64,000 bases of DNA from Fervidobacterium changbaicum (GCF_004117075.1 NZ_CP026721.1:1736001-1800000), one strand, 5' to 3'; numbered from the stretch's first letter, positions 46,672 to 57,517 are shown. Notes: generated by a model not told the origin, from the sequence alone. Made by a program: numbers and translations.

Positions 46672-47919
46672 ATGACAAATGTTGTAGCATTAATACTCGC
46701 CGGTGGACAAGGCACAAGACTGGGAGTACTGACAGAGAAAATACCGAAACCTGCGGTTCAATTCGGAGGGAAATACAGAATAATAGATTTTACACTCAGT
46801 AACTGCGTTAATTCCGGAATTTACAGGGTGGGTGTCCTTGCTCAGTACAGGCCACACCTTTTAAACAAGCACATTGGCATAGGAAAACCTTGGGATTTGG
46901 ACAGAAAGGGTGGCGGGGTGACTATACTCCAGCCATATTCAACACTGACAGAGAGCGTCTGGTACAAAGGAACAGCGGACGCGGTTTATCAGAACATAGA
47001 ATTTGTTGACGAATTCTCGCCCGAATACGTTGTCGTTCTTTCAGGTGACCATATATACTCAATGGATTACAGTGAGTTCGTTTACTACCACGTCTCAAAG
47101 GGTGCACTTGCAACGATAGCGTGTATGGAAGTGCCTATATCAGAAGCACATAGATTTGGTATAATGGTAACTGATATAGATTACAAAATCGTTGATTTCC
47201 AGGAAAAGCCAAAGCAACCGAAATCCAACCTTGCTTCGCTTGGCATTTACGTGTTCAGTTGGGAGTTCATAAAGCAGGCACTTATTGAAGACGCGAAAGA
47301 TGAATCGAGTGAGCACGATTTTGGTAAGAACGTAATTCCGAAGATACTGTCAACCGGGCGTGTCTACGCCTTCCCATTTGAGGGCTACTGGCAAGATGTT
47401 GGAACGATAATGTCTTACTGGGAGACAAACTTAGAGCTTGTAAGGCCTATCCCGCCGTTCAACATCCATGATCCGAATTGGAGAATCTATACAAGGTCTG
47501 AGGAGATGCAACCAGCGTACATATCCCCAACTGGAGAAGTGAGGAACTCTATTGTCAGTGAGGGTTGCGAGATATACGGGCTGGTCGAGAACAGCATCCT
47601 TTCTCAAGGTGTAACAGTCGGCGAAAATAGTGTTATCAGAAACAGCGTGATAATGACAAAAGTCGAGATTGGCGATAATGTCATAATAGAGGATGCAATC
47701 ATCGCCGAAAACACGATCATCAAAAATGGTTGCAAAATAGGGATTGGTGAATTTGCCGAAAGCAAGTACGACAAAAAGGTCTACAATTCCCACATAACCG
47801 TTGTCGGAATGGACACAGTAATCGAAGAAGACTGCGAATTCGGTAAAAATGTCGTTATCGGCAACGACAGGCTCATTCCAAAGGGCACGAAGATAGAGAG
47901 TGGAGGTTACTTCTTCTGA
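46672..47919 (+). CDS. glgC: Glucose-1-phosphate adenylyltransferase catalytic subunit GlgC
   Basis: 415 residues. It makes ADP-glucose from ATP and glucose-1-phosphate for glycogen. The catalytic loop [20 protein letters not shown] is intact, with [33 protein letters not shown] and the sugar-site [11 protein letters not shown]. The C-terminal left-handed beta-helix carries hexapeptides such as [27 protein letters not shown] precedes the ATG at 46672. It acts with the neighbouring GlgD. Confidence 0.95.
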   Translation: MTNVVALILAGGQGTRLGVLTEKIPKPAVQFGGKYRIIDFTLSNCVNSGIYRVGVLAQYRPHLLNKHIGIGKPWDLDRKGGGVTILQPYSTLTESVWYKGTADAVYQNIEFVDEFSPEYVVVLSGDHIYSMDYSEFVYYHVSKGALATIACMEVPISEAHRFGIMVTDIDYKIVDFQEKPKQPKSNLASLGIYVFSWEFIKQALIEDAKDESSEHDFGKNVIPKILSTGRVYAFPFEGYWQDVGTIMSYWETNLELVRPIPPFNIHDPNWRIYTRSEEMQPAYISPTGEVRNSIVSEGCEIYGLVENSILSQGVTVGENSVIRNSVIMTKVEIGDNVIIEDAIIAENTIIKNGCKIGIGEFAESKYDKKVYNSHITVVGMDTVIEEDCEFGKNVVIGNDRLIPKGTKIESGGYFF

Positions 47920-47953
47920 TGATTAGTCCTAGCCACAAAAAGGAGGAATTTAC

Positions 47954-48940
47954 GTGGACCTTTATTTCATAAAAGTGCGGGCGAGAAGCAAAGGAACAGC
48001 TGAAGAGATAGTTGGATACTTCTTTGGCAAAACCAACGGTGCACCAGACTTCGACTTTCTGGTCGTTCCTTTGCGCTATTCTGAAGTGGTGGATAATATA
48101 ACCTTAGATGAAGACCTGAGGGAATTCAAAGAAAAACTTGACAAGGCAAAGCAAAAAGTAAAGGAAATACCGGGCGTCTACGACGTCACAATAGCATTTA
48201 TCGCTTACCTTAACAACATGATGAATCGTCGCGGTAAGATACCTTTGGGCATAGAGTTTTCAACAGCTATAAAGGAGAACGACACCGAAGTTCTTAGAGT
48301 TATCATCTCAGACCTACTCGAGGAATGGAGCCCGAAGATGGAGGTCTTTGTCAAAGCCCAGGGGCTGCTCTTGGAAGAATATTCCGCGTACACGTTTCTT
48401 TCAATGCAAGAAGATTTTTCCGATGAAAATGTTGCGAAAGTTTACACACGTCCGGATGTTGCAGACTTACCGGAGGTCTTTCCTGTCATTGACCCCATTA
48501 ACGGTACCTCGATTGTCCAATTCGACGTAGGCGACAAAATTCCGGTCGTTATTTTGAACCCTGGCAAGTACGAAAAGCAGATACGTGAAAAATTCCCCAA
48601 TTTTGACAAGGACAAGTTATCAATAGAGGCAACTATCTTAAGCAAGGAACTGGTTCGGGTAAAAGGTGGAAACTTGTACCTGGTAAAAGTGGAACTTGAC
48701 GAAGGATTGATAGCAAAAGGTTTAGTAAGTCCTGCTCTGAAAATACTAAGTGATGAGGCATACTTTGAAAAAAGAAGAAGACAGCGCGTAGTAGAACAGA
48801 AAGAACCCACAGAAAAATACCCGAAGACCATCAAAGTTGAAATCCCATCAACAACGGGATCCGAACTTCTTATATCTCTCATGACCACACTTTTAATAAC
48901 GGGGGCTTTACTCATAATTATTTACCTCTTTGCCAAATAA
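47954..48940 (+). CDS. Conserved protein with C-terminal membrane anchor, function unknown
   Basis: 328 residues. The bulk is soluble and mixed alpha/beta (FIKVRARSKGTAEEIVGYFF near the start, VGDKIPVVILNPGKYEKQI in the middle). After a basic, Pro-containing linker (EKRRRQRVVEQKEPTEKYP) a single membrane helix (about 306-326, LISLMTTLLITGALLIIIYL) anchors the C-terminus. There is no signal peptide, so the main part is cytoplasmic. I do not recognise a family with certainty; it has the look of Thermotogota-restricted proteins. The GTG at 47954 follows AGGAGG by eight bases. Confidence 0.7.
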   Translation: MDLYFIKVRARSKGTAEEIVGYFFGKTNGAPDFDFLVVPLRYSEVVDNITLDEDLREFKEKLDKAKQKVKEIPGVYDVTIAFIAYLNNMMNRRGKIPLGIEFSTAIKENDTEVLRVIISDLLEEWSPKMEVFVKAQGLLLEEYSAYTFLSMQEDFSDENVAKVYTRPDVADLPEVFPVIDPINGTSIVQFDVGDKIPVVILNPGKYEKQIREKFPNFDKDKLSIEATILSKELVRVKGGNLYLVKVELDEGLIAKGLVSPALKILSDEAYFEKRRRQRVVEQKEPTEKYPKTIKVEIPSTTGSELLISLMTTLLITGALLIIIYLFAK

Positions 48941-48988
48941 TGAAAAATAGGCAAATGCTGAGCAATAAGCAAAATCAGGGGTGGTATC

Positions 48989-49969
48989 TTGCAGACAACT
49001 ACTGTGAACGAGAAGAACATCGGCAAGGTAGTAGAACTCGTTTACGAAGAAAAGCAAGAGTTCTATGATGAACTTTTTGGTAAGAATGCATTGAAGTACA
49101 TAAAAGAAGCATTTGAGTACGATATACCACCTTTCATAAAGAAGAACTGCATAGTTTTAGAAGATCAAAAAGGCGTAAGAGCTGTACTTTTGTACGCAAC
49201 CAAAGCAGAATTTCGACACGGATACCAAAGGTGGTTCAGTGTTCTTGGACTAAAGATAATTCCTGTTGGAGCCAAGATGATCTACATCATAGAAAGAATA
49301 TTGATGGATTTTTCCATCGATGATTTGTACGTTGTTTCATTGGCTGGAGAGTTTAAAGAACAGCTTTTATACAGGTTCATAAAATCAAGCAGGTATAAGA
49401 AAATCATTGTTGATACGCTGAATTCCGATTTATACGAGCGGTTCAGCTTTGGAGAAGAAAAGCCAATACATGCAAAACTGAAAAGGTTCTCGAAATTTTG
49501 TGACTACCACACATTAACCGGTATAGGTTGGGACACTCATCCGCTTGTCCAAGGCAGAAAATTAATACTCGGTGGAGTTCAAATAGATTCTCAACTTGGC
49601 CTTCACGGTCATTCCGATGCAGATGTGCTTTGCCATGCGCTTATCGACAGCCTACTTGGAGTGACTTTGAAAAAGGATATAGGTGCTGTATTCCCAGAAA
49701 ACGACGAAAACAAAGGTCGGAGCAGTTTAGAGATGCTGGAATTAGTCGTGCAGACCGTTAACAAAAGCGGTTTCTTCCCATCATCTGCAGATTGTGTTAT
49801 AATTTCACCGATTAAGTTGAAAGATTACAGGGAAAAGATATCGAATAGGCTCGAAAACGTCCTGGGTTGCCCGGTTTCGATAAAATTCAAAACTGGTAAT
49901 GGTGTATACCCTGAATCCGAGATGAAGGGAATAACGGCAATGTGTGTGACAAATGTGGACAAGGTGTGA
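48989..49969 (+). CDS. ispF: 2-C-methyl-D-erythritol 2,4-cyclodiphosphate synthase with N-terminal GNAT-like domain
   Basis: 326 residues; the C-terminal 150 (177-326) are IspF, the cyclase of the MEP pathway. Zinc ligands D182, H184 (GIGWDTHPL) and H208 (GLHGHSDADVLCHALID) and KKDIGAVFPENDE are conserved. The first 170 residues are a separate domain whose strand and helix order (GVRAVLLYA, IDDLYVVSLAGEFKEQLLYRFI) suggests a degenerate GNAT acetyltransferase, without the RxxGxG acetyl-CoA motif. IspF is more often fused to IspD, which this domain does not resemble. Start is TTG at 48989 after GGGGTGG. Confidence 0.88.
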   Translation: MQTTTVNEKNIGKVVELVYEEKQEFYDELFGKNALKYIKEAFEYDIPPFIKKNCIVLEDQKGVRAVLLYATKAEFRHGYQRWFSVLGLKIIPVGAKMIYIIERILMDFSIDDLYVVSLAGEFKEQLLYRFIKSSRYKKIIVDTLNSDLYERFSFGEEKPIHAKLKRFSKFCDYHTLTGIGWDTHPLVQGRKLILGGVQIDSQLGLHGHSDADVLCHALIDSLLGVTLKKDIGAVFPENDENKGRSSLEMLELVVQTVNKSGFFPSSADCVIISPIKLKDYREKISNRLENVLGCPVSIKFKTGNGVYPESEMKGITAMCVTNVDKV

Positions 49970-50009
49970 ATCTTGAAAATCTTTAAATAAAGAACTGGAG
50001 GTGTTAGGG

Positions 50010-50564
50010 ATGGTGAACAGCTTTCTGAAACAAGCGGAAGAAAAGATGAAAAAATCTGTCGAGAAAATCGCCGAAGAACTCAAACATCTGAGGACAGGAA
50101 GGGCCACACCAGCTGTCCTTGAAGAAATAAAAGTCGACTACTACGGCGTTCCAACTCCCGTTCTCCAAGTTGCTCAGGTAACAACTGAAGAAAGACAGCT
50201 CATAGTCAAACCTTGGGAAAGGAACCTATTATCGGCAATAGAAAAAGCAATACTTGCCAGCGACCTTGGACTTACCCCAGTGAACGATGGGAACGTTGTA
50301 AGAATCAACTTCCCAACGCCGACAACAGAGCAAAGACAGAAATGGGTTAAGAAGGCAAAAGAAATCGTAGAAGAAGGAAAAATAGCGGTCAGGAACATCA
50401 GACGTGACATATTGAAGGAAGTAAAAGATGCAAAGAAGGATGGGAAGATTTCCGAAGATGATGAAAAAAGACTTGAAAAAGAAATACAAAATGTCACTGA
50501 CAAATACATAGCAGAACTCGATAAACTATTCGAGAAGAAAGAAAAGGAGATAATGGAATTTTGA
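50010..50564 (+). CDS. frr: Ribosome recycling factor
   Basis: 184 residues, normal. Dissociates post-termination ribosomes with EF-G. It shows [20 protein letters not shown], then [20 protein letters not shown] and the long helix pair at the ends ([25 protein letters not shown]). The ATG at 50010 follows TGGAGGTG. It overlaps uppS by one base (TGATG). Confidence 0.97.
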   Translation: MVNSFLKQAEEKMKKSVEKIAEELKHLRTGRATPAVLEEIKVDYYGVPTPVLQVAQVTTEERQLIVKPWERNLLSAIEKAILASDLGLTPVNDGNVVRINFPTPTTEQRQKWVKKAKEIVEEGKIAVRNIRRDILKEVKDAKKDGKISEDDEKRLEKEIQNVTDKYIAELDKLFEKKEKEIMEF

Positions 50565-51280
50565 TGGTAAGCGAAAACCAAAGCCAAGTTCACTCTTTAA
50601 CCCACATCGCATTCATAATGGACGGAAATGGAAGATGGGCAAAAAAACAAGGCAAGCCACGCACATACGGGCATTACGTTGGTGCATATAAAATAGAGGA
50701 TGTTGTCCGATGGTGCGCCGAACGTGGCGTAAAGTACGCCACTTTCTACGCATTTTCAACAGAAAACTGGAAACGTCCGCCAGAAGAGGTCAATTTTATC
50801 CTTGGCTTGCTTGTTGAAAAAGTAGGCGAGTTCTACGAACGCATGGCGAAAGAGCATGTCAGACTGCGTTTCATAGGTAGAATCAACGAATTACCAGAAC
50901 CGGTAAAAGAAAAGTGTATTGAGTACGAAGAAAAGACAAAACAGTTTGATAGAATACAGGCAATACTTGCTTTGAACTACGGTGGTCGGGCGGAAATGGT
51001 GGATGCTGTGAAGAAGATAGTAGCAGCTGGAATTAATCCTGAGGATATAACCGACGAGACCATTAGACAGCACCTTTACGCACCGGACATCCCTGACCCA
51101 GACCTTATAGTCAGAACTTCTGGTGAAATGAGACTCAGCAACTTTTTGATATGGCAGGGTGCGTACAGCGAGCTATACTTTAGCGACCTACTATGGCCAG
51201 AATTCACTGAACAGGAACTTGACAAAGCGATCGAATCTTACAAGCGTCGTGAAAGACGCTTTGGGGGGATAAAGGGTTAA
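50564..51280 (+). CDS. uppS: Undecaprenyl diphosphate synthase (isoprenyl transferase)
   Basis: 238 residues. It adds isopentenyl units in cis to make the lipid carrier for peptidoglycan and surface polysaccharides. HIAFIMDGNGRWAKKQGKPR contains the catalytic aspartate, TFYAFSTENWKRP and RTSGEMRLSNFLIWQ the other substrate-binding parts, and YSELYFSDLLWPEFT closes the active site. It overlaps frr by one base and is followed two bases later by cdsA. Confidence 0.97.
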   Translation: MVSENQSQVHSLTHIAFIMDGNGRWAKKQGKPRTYGHYVGAYKIEDVVRWCAERGVKYATFYAFSTENWKRPPEEVNFILGLLVEKVGEFYERMAKEHVRLRFIGRINELPEPVKEKCIEYEEKTKQFDRIQAILALNYGGRAEMVDAVKKIVAAGINPEDITDETIRQHLYAPDIPDPDLIVRTSGEMRLSNFLIWQGAYSELYFSDLLWPEFTEQELDKAIESYKRRERRFGGIKG

Positions 51281-51281
51281 T

Positions 51282-52142
51282 ATGCAAGACCAAGGCACAG
51301 GCAAAAATTCAGTTGGGGATAACTCACTGAAGAGAGAAACTATCCAACGGGTAATAAGTGCTTTTATAGTTGCTCCTTTTGTCGTATTTTGTTTTGTCTC
51401 CTATCCCAGCTTAGTTGGACTTGTTGCAACTATCGTCTTGATCAGCTCTGGTGAGTTTTTTTTCACAACGTTGAAAAAACATGATCCGTGGCTATCAATA
51501 ATCTACACAGCATTGGTAACAACTTACCCAGTTCTTTACGGTGCCGCGTTCCCCAACAACCCGATGGAACTGTTAGCCGTTGTCTTCATAGTGGGTTCAG
51601 TATTTGCACTCAGTAGGGTGAAAAACAGAGAGATAATAACAGAAGTGTACTTTGCTTACTCGGTGGCATTGCTTTACATAAGCTTCTTACTTTCGTTCTT
51701 TATCCCATTGTACGCGAAGTACGGTGCAGCGATGTCTTTGCTTACGCTCACACTTTCCTGGTCTTACGACAGCTTTGCTTACGCATTTGGTATGACGATG
51801 GGCAAGCACAAATTCGGCAGCTATTACAGCCCCAACAAAAGCTGGGAAGGTTTCTACGGTGGTATATTTGGAACGTTCGTCTACATATTGATATACCAAT
51901 TTGTTACAAACACTGTCCTTAAGTCGAATATACATATGAATCCACTACTGGCACTTGCTTTGGCCGTTATAACCGGTGTCTTTGACACGTTCGGTGACAT
52001 TTTTGAATCGTCGATAAAAAGGCACTACGGAGTTAAGCATATGGGAAATCTCATGCCAGGCCACGGTGGCATGCTCGATAGAATCGATGGATTGTTGTTC
52101 ATAACACCTGTTATTTACATTGTTCTTAACCTATTCTACTAA
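51282..52142 (+). CDS. cdsA: Phosphatidate cytidylyltransferase
   Basis: 286 residues with about eight membrane helices. It makes CDP-diacylglycerol from CTP and phosphatidate. The signature SSIKRHYGVKHMGNLMPGHG, then GMLDRIDG, fits the family pattern S-x-x-K-R-x4-K-D-x-G-x3-P-G-H-G-G-x-x-D-R-x-D-S, except that the Asp after the second Lys is His and the last Ser is Gly. Otherwise the frame and length are normal. It lies between uppS and alaS in the same run. Confidence 0.92.
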   Translation: MQDQGTGKNSVGDNSLKRETIQRVISAFIVAPFVVFCFVSYPSLVGLVATIVLISSGEFFFTTLKKHDPWLSIIYTALVTTYPVLYGAAFPNNPMELLAVVFIVGSVFALSRVKNREIITEVYFAYSVALLYISFLLSFFIPLYAKYGAAMSLLTLTLSWSYDSFAYAFGMTMGKHKFGSYYSPNKSWEGFYGGIFGTFVYILIYQFVTNTVLKSNIHMNPLLALALAVITGVFDTFGDIFESSIKRHYGVKHMGNLMPGHGGMLDRIDGLLFITPVIYIVLNLFY

Positions 52143-52179
52143 TTTTGCAAAATAGTCTGGAGCGGAGGTGCTAAGGTTA

Positions 52180-54783
52180 ATGAAATACATGACCAGTGAT
52201 GAAATAAGAGAAGCGTTTTTATCTTTTTTTGAGAGCAAGGGGCACAAACGATTGCCGAGTGCTTCGCTTATACCTGATGACCCGCAACTCATGTTTACCG
52301 TTGCAGGTATGGTGCCTTTTAAACCCATCTTTTGGGGTAAGGTTGAGCCTGTGTACACACGGGTTACAACCTGCCAAAAATGTGTTCGAACGAACGACAT
52401 AGAGAACGTTGGTAGAACACCGAGGCACCACACCTTTTTTGAAATGCTCGGTAACTTTTCCTTCGGCGACTACTTCAAAAAAGAAGCGATCGAATGGGCT
52501 TGGGAATTTGTCACAAAAGTACTTGAAATGCCAGAAGAAAAACTGTGGGTAACGATTTACGAGTACGATGATGAAGCCTTTGAGATCTGGAGAGCCATCG
52601 GTATCCCTGAGCACAAGATAATTAGAATGGGAAAAGAAGACAACTTCTGGGGTCCAGCTGGTCCAACAGGTCCGTGTGGTCCGTGTTCTGAAATCCATTA
52701 CGACACAGGCCTTGAAGTACCGGTCAAGGATGGGGGTATTCCAACCCCAGCCAACACCGATGGCAGATTCATCGAGATTTGGAATTTAGTTTTTACCGAA
52801 TTCTATCAAGACGAAGAAGGCAAATTGCACCCACTTCCAAGAAAGAACATAGACACCGGAGCAGGTCTTGAAAGAATATCAGCGATGATGCAAGGAGTGC
52901 TCTGGAACTTCGATACAGACCTCTTTGCACCGATCATCGAAAGAATCCAAAACGTGCTCAGTGTCAAATACAAAGAAGATCCAAAAAAGGACGTTTCGAT
53001 AAGAGTTATCGCCGACCACGTACGAGCGGTCACGTTCATGATAGCCGATGGAGTCCTTCCGTCTAACGAGGGAAGAGGCTACGTTTTAAGACGCGTGCTG
53101 AGACGAGCTTTAAGACACGGGGTATTGCTTGGTGCAAAAGAGCCATTCCTCTACAAGATAGTTGAAAGCGTTGTTCAGAAGATGGGCCATATCTATCCCG
53201 AGATCTTAGAAAAACGCAGCTTTGTTGAAAACATAGTCAAAGCAGAAGAACTTAAGTTCATCTCCAACCTCTCAAGAGGTCTCGAACTTGTCCAGAAGAT
53301 CATCGAAACAAAGGGTAAGATAACCGCGGAGGATGCATTCAAACTGTATGACACGTACGGATTCCCGATAGACATACTGCGCGACATAGCCCAAGAAAAC
53401 AACTACGAACTCGACGAAAAAGGCTTTGAAGCATACCTTGAGCAGCAACGCGAAAGGTCAAGAAAAGCGCAGGGCGAAGTCGAATTTGCACAAAAAACCG
53501 GATACGAAACACTCGACGTAGAGACCGTATTTGTAGGTTACGACACGATGGAATCTGAAGGTACCGTGCTGAAGATCAAAAAAGATGGTGAATTCGTTGA
53601 TAACGTAGAATCTTCAGAACCGATCCTGTGCGAAATTGTCTTGGACGTCACGCCGTTCTATGCGGAAAAGGGTGGCCAAGTTTCAGATAAAGGAACAATT
53701 ACATGGGAGCATGGAAAATTCGAAGTTGAGTACGTCTACAACCCAGTAGAAGGTATAATTGTTCACAGAGGAAAACTAACAGGAAAACTCAGCGTTGGAA
53801 CGAAAGTACTTTCAAAAGTCGCCCCAATTAGAAAATGGACGATGAAAAACCACACAGCCACACACTTACTCCATGCTGCACTGAGAAGAGTACTGGGCAA
53901 CCATGTGCGCCAAGCTGGTTCACTTGTAGAACCCGAAAGACTGAGATTTGACTTCACCCACTACCAAGCACTCACGAAAGAGCAGATACAGGAAATAGAA
54001 AACCTAGTAAACGAAGTCATACTCAGCGCGATTCCTGTTGTTACCGAAGTAAAGAGCTACGATGAAGCGGTCAAAGAAGGTGCAATTGCGCTCTTTGAGG
54101 AAAAGTACGGAGATTACGTAAGGGTTGTAAAAGTTGGTGACTTCAGCGAAGAACTCTGTGGTGGAACCCATGTCAAGAACACGGGCGAAATCGGTTTGTT
54201 CAAAATAGTGTCAGAAAGCGCAGTAAGTGCAGGTGTTAGAAGGATAGAAGCGATAACGGGCTTCAGTTCACTTGCATACGTACGCAGGCAAGATGAGATA
54301 TTGGACAGCCTCAAAGAAAAACTCGAAGCCCCAGTTAGTGAACTTCTTTTGAAAGTTGAAAGACTCATAGAAGAGAAAAAGACACTAGAGCGCGAACTTG
54401 CAAACTTGAAAAAACGCCTTGTTAACCCAGATGCTATCGCGAGCAACGTAAAAACTTGGAACAACGTGAACTACGTGGCTAGTACTCTTGAAGAGATCGA
54501 CCCTGAGGTTTTGAAAGAGCTTACAGACGAAGTTTCTGAAAAAATCAAAGGTTTGGTGTTACTCATCTCCAAACTCGGTGAAAAGGTCGTCTTCACTGTA
54601 AAAGTTCCAAAAGAGCTGACCACTGAGTACCATGCTGGAAACATCGCGAAAGTCGTGGCCAAAATCCTCGGTGGTGGTGGAGGCGGAAGTCCGACGTTCG
54701 CACAAGCAGGAGGAAAGATTGCTCAGAACATCCCGGAAGCAATAGAAACATTTGAAAAGATAATAAGAAAGGAAGTGCAGTGA
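52180..54783 (+). CDS. alaS: Alanyl-tRNA synthetase
   Basis: 867 residues. Class II catalytic core with [20 protein letters not shown] and the [12 protein letters not shown] region, a tRNA-binding part, an editing domain with the zinc site [11 protein letters not shown] and [14 protein letters not shown], and the C-Ala domain with [16 protein letters not shown]. The ATG at 52180 follows GGAGGTG by eleven bases. Ends with TGATG overlapping mreB. The cognate tRNA-Ala(GGC) with G3:U70 lies at 5117. Confidence 0.98.
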   Translation: MKYMTSDEIREAFLSFFESKGHKRLPSASLIPDDPQLMFTVAGMVPFKPIFWGKVEPVYTRVTTCQKCVRTNDIENVGRTPRHHTFFEMLGNFSFGDYFKKEAIEWAWEFVTKVLEMPEEKLWVTIYEYDDEAFEIWRAIGIPEHKIIRMGKEDNFWGPAGPTGPCGPCSEIHYDTGLEVPVKDGGIPTPANTDGRFIEIWNLVFTEFYQDEEGKLHPLPRKNIDTGAGLERISAMMQGVLWNFDTDLFAPIIERIQNVLSVKYKEDPKKDVSIRVIADHVRAVTFMIADGVLPSNEGRGYVLRRVLRRALRHGVLLGAKEPFLYKIVESVVQKMGHIYPEILEKRSFVENIVKAEELKFISNLSRGLELVQKIIETKGKITAEDAFKLYDTYGFPIDILRDIAQENNYELDEKGFEAYLEQQRERSRKAQGEVEFAQKTGYETLDVETVFVGYDTMESEGTVLKIKKDGEFVDNVESSEPILCEIVLDVTPFYAEKGGQVSDKGTITWEHGKFEVEYVYNPVEGIIVHRGKLTGKLSVGTKVLSKVAPIRKWTMKNHTATHLLHAALRRVLGNHVRQAGSLVEPERLRFDFTHYQALTKEQIQEIENLVNEVILSAIPVVTEVKSYDEAVKEGAIALFEEKYGDYVRVVKVGDFSEELCGGTHVKNTGEIGLFKIVSESAVSAGVRRIEAITGFSSLAYVRRQDEILDSLKEKLEAPVSELLLKVERLIEEKKTLERELANLKKRLVNPDAIASNVKTWNNVNYVASTLEEIDPEVLKELTDEVSEKIKGLVLLISKLGEKVVFTVKVPKELTTEYHAGNIAKVVAKILGGGGGGSPTFAQAGGKIAQNIPEAIETFEKIIRKEVQ

Positions 54784-55796
54784 TGTTTGCTAGGTCGGAT
54801 CTGGGAATAGACCTTGGAACGGCTAACACACTTGTCTACGTACGTGGCAAGGGTATAGTAATTAACGAACCATCCGTCATCGCAATCAACGTCGAGACAA
54901 ACGAAATAATAAAGGTCGGAGCCGAAGCCAAGAAGATGCTTGGCAAAACACCGTCTTACATCCAAGCGATAAGGCCACTAAAAGACGGCGTCATCGCAGA
55001 CTACGACGTAGCACTTGCCATGCTTACGTACTTCATAAACAAAGCGCAGGAAAAGTTCTCATTCTTCCGCCCAAGAGTAGTCATAGGCGTTCCGTACGGT
55101 GTGACCGAAGTCGAAAGCCGTGCACTGCTCACAGCTGGAAAAGAAGCGGGAGCCAAGAAAGTCTTCCTCATAGAAGAACCTATGGCCAGTGCATTGGGTG
55201 CCGGGCTTCCGGTTGAAGAACCTCAGGGTAGCATGATAATAGATATCGGTGGTGGAACGACCGAAGCTGCGGTTATTTCGCTTGGTTCCATAGTCACCGC
55301 TACATCGACAAGAATTGCTGGTGATGAATTTGACGAAGCGATAATACAGTACGTTAGGGAAATATACAGGGTCACGATAGGCGAGAGAACGGCCGAACGA
55401 GTGAAGATAGAGATCGGAAACGTGTACCCACTCAAAGAATTCGACGAGCTCCAGACTGAAATTGTTGGAATTGAATTGTCGTCAGGGCTACCGAAGAGAC
55501 TGATACTGACTGGAGGCGAGATCAGAGAAGCGATTCGTCCAACGGCTATGCAGATAGTTGAAACAGCGAAGCTAACACTTGAAAAGACGCCTCCAGAACT
55601 TGTTGCAGATATCACCGAAAGAGGAATCGTTATTTCTGGTGGTGGTTCCTTACTTAGGGGCATGGCTGAACTTTTGTCAAAAGAGACGGGCATAAAGGTC
55701 TATCAAGCAGACGACCCGCTTAGCTGTGTGGCAAAAGGTGCAGGGTTGGTACTTGACAAAATCGACATACTGGCGAGGCTGAAGAGTGTAGAATGA
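54783..55796 (+). CDS. mreB: Rod-shape determining protein MreB
   Basis: 337 residues, actin fold. The phosphate loops are [14 protein letters not shown] and [18 protein letters not shown], and the adenosine motif is [15 protein letters not shown]. It forms filaments under the membrane that direct cell-wall synthesis. The ATG at 54783 overlaps the alaS stop by one base. It is followed by an mreC-like gene with ATGA overlap. Confidence 0.97.
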   Translation: MFARSDLGIDLGTANTLVYVRGKGIVINEPSVIAINVETNEIIKVGAEAKKMLGKTPSYIQAIRPLKDGVIADYDVALAMLTYFINKAQEKFSFFRPRVVIGVPYGVTEVESRALLTAGKEAGAKKVFLIEEPMASALGAGLPVEEPQGSMIIDIGGGTTEAAVISLGSIVTATSTRIAGDEFDEAIIQYVREIYRVTIGERTAERVKIEIGNVYPLKEFDELQTEIVGIELSSGLPKRLILTGGEIREAIRPTAMQIVETAKLTLEKTPPELVADITERGIVISGGGSLLRGMAELLSKETGIKVYQADDPLSCVAKGAGLVLDKIDILARLKSVE

Positions 55797-56434
55797 AAAT
55801 CAACTATGTGTCTTTAGTTTTCATCATCTTGTTGACAATCTTTTTTCTTGATGTATTCACAAACAACAGCATATCACGTTCATTGCATTCAATACTCTCG
55901 GCGATTGCATCACCGCTTTTCAGTGCAAAGGCCTTTCTTGAAGATTATTTTGAAAAATACATAATTATTCAGAACATAAAACTCTTTTCCGATGTAAAAC
56001 CGGACGAGTTTGTAGTACTAAGCGAAGATTTAAAAGGATACTACGTTCGAAATCTCAGGAAAAAGGGATTGATTTTAAACGAAAAGGGCCAGCTCGTTGG
56101 TTTTGTCGAAAAGACAGGAGACGTAGGATACGTTTCAAAGTGGTGGGAATCGGAATTCCCTGTAACCGTCCAGGCAACAGACTTAACAGTTATCGGATAC
56201 TACAAAGATTATAAAATCACAATTCCGGATCCAAACATATCGACAGAAAAACTACAAGGTAAAGTCTACATGTCCGAATATCTTCCATACGGTAAACTCT
56301 TAAAAAACTATGACCTAAATCTAGGCTACTACGAAAACGGAAGATTCGAAATAAACATTCCTAAGGTTTCAAAGAAGGTTATCTTACTTGAAAACTACGA
56401 GACAGATATAGCTAATCCAGAAAATTCGGAATAA
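55793..56434 (+). CDS. Short MreC-like protein
   Basis: 213 residues, below the usual 270-300. It has one N-terminal membrane helix (about 5-22), a short coiled region ([17 protein letters not shown], then [10 protein letters not shown]) and two beta-barrel segments with [21 protein letters not shown] and [14 protein letters not shown]. Family identity rests on position after mreB (ATGA overlap) and on [17 protein letters not shown], which resembles the MreC core. It would link the MreB filament to wall synthases. The tandem IS copies lie just downstream. Confidence 0.65.
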   Translation: MKINYVSLVFIILLTIFFLDVFTNNSISRSLHSILSAIASPLFSAKAFLEDYFEKYIIIQNIKLFSDVKPDEFVVLSEDLKGYYVRNLRKKGLILNEKGQLVGFVEKTGDVGYVSKWWESEFPVTVQATDLTVIGYYKDYKITIPDPNISTEKLQGKVYMSEYLPYGKLLKNYDLNLGYYENGRFEINIPKVSKKVILLENYETDIANPENSE

Positions 56435-56468
56435 ATGAAATTTGAAACAACTCAGTTTGAACCTTACA

Positions 56469-57509
56469 GATCCTGTTAACTTGTAGTGATGGAAGACAAT
56501 AGAACACAGATAACACGCGCAATATCATTGTTGTTCAGTTTCAAGAGATTTCTCACTACACAAAAGCTGTTCACGTACATTGGAAGATTGTCAATATTCT
56601 TAAATCCACGCTTGGCTCGTACAAAGTCTTGGAATAACGAAAACTTCGATTCACATTGATTGTTTTGCCCAAGTCTCACAACAATATGATTGATATTCTT
56701 GTATAGTATCTTCACTGCACCATATGCACCAAGTCCATCTGTAATTAGTTCGATTGTTCTTTCGTTGTTACCAAAGAACTTCTCTAACAATATCTTCACT
56801 TGACCCATATCGCGATATTTGGATACATGCCAAGCAACAATAAGATTCGAATCGTGCTCAACTAAGAACCAAACGTAGTACTTTTTGGATTTAAACAAAA
56901 CGACAGTTTCATCACCATGGACTTTGAAAGCATCTACAGGAACGAGGATGGAAAAGAAACAAGACAACTTAAGGATCCACTTGTAGATAGCGACATGAGA
57001 GACTTTGATATTAAGTGAGTCTCTGATGGAACGCAAGGACACAGCTTTGAAATAAAGGACGAAGGCTTTAAGGACAATAAAGATAGGGAAGCGGAAGAAC
57101 TTGAAAGAGTCGAAAGGAAGAGGGACAAATTGAGGTAAGTTAGTTGGGATTTCGTCTCTGGTATGGCAAGAACGGCAACGGAACTTAACGAAGGCTTTTT
57201 TGATTTTGTGGATTTGCATAGTTTTTCCACAGACAGGGCATTTAGGATAAGGGAAAGAGAAGAGCTTGTGTTTTTTTGAATGAACAAGTCTGAAAGTGCG
57301 CTTACAGTCTTTGCAAAAGTATTGTTGGTTACCGTACTTATCATGACCGTTTTTGTAGATGTTGGTAGAGCCGCATTTGGGGCAAGAGACTACAGAATTT
57401 TGCATAGTGGAGTACCTCCTTTTTGTGAGAATTGATGGTGGGGGGTGTTCCACTAATAAGAAGATAATACGGTTTTTGGAAATTTTCAATACTTTTAGTT
57501 AACAGCATC
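56469..57509 (-). mobile_element. IS6-like insertion sequence, copy 1 (1041 bp)
   Basis: Left end GATCCTGTTAAC and right end AGTTAACAGCATC form the inverted repeat; this copy has a C for G at position 4 of the left end compared with copy 2. It contains one transposase gene on the minus strand whose stop lies inside the left inverted repeat. It is flanked by ACCTTACA. It is followed eight bases later by copy 2 in the same orientation. Confidence 0.92.
56476..57405 (-). CDS. IS6-like DDE transposase with zinc-ribbon N-terminus, copy 1
   Basis: 309 residues. There are two zinc-ribbon units, C8/C11/C31/C34 and C56/C59/C77/C80, then a helix-turn-helix (KVSHVAIYKW) and the DDE catalytic domain with D165 (HGDETVV), D223 (ITDGLGAYG) and E252 (NNQCESKF). 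The frame is intact. The ATG at 57405 is chosen because AAAGGAGG lies about nine bases upstream; the longer frame up to 57489 would begin at the right end without a site. The end differs from copy 2: NNNDIARVIC here. Family assignment to IS6 rests on the 8-bp duplication and catalytic-domain pattern and is tentative. Confidence 0.85.
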   Translation of the reverse strand: MQNSVVSCPKCGSTNIYKNGHDKYGNQQYFCKDCKRTFRLVHSKKHKLFSFPYPKCPVCGKTMQIHKIKKAFVKFRCRSCHTRDEIPTNLPQFVPLPFDSFKFFRFPIFIVLKAFVLYFKAVSLRSIRDSLNIKVSHVAIYKWILKLSCFFSILVPVDAFKVHGDETVVLFKSKKYYVWFLVEHDSNLIVAWHVSKYRDMGQVKILLEKFFGNNERTIELITDGLGAYGAVKILYKNINHIVVRLGQNNQCESKFSLFQDFVRAKRGFKNIDNLPMYVNSFCVVRNLLKLNNNDIARVICVLLSSITTS

Positions 57510-57517
57510 ACCTTACA

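Noticed and set aside
56934-57344. 136-codon frame inside copy 1 of the IS6-like transposase, repeated in copy 2 at 57983-58393
   Set aside because: It lies within the conserved transposase in another frame, is Ser/Leu-rich, has no ribosome-binding site and is repeated only because the element is.
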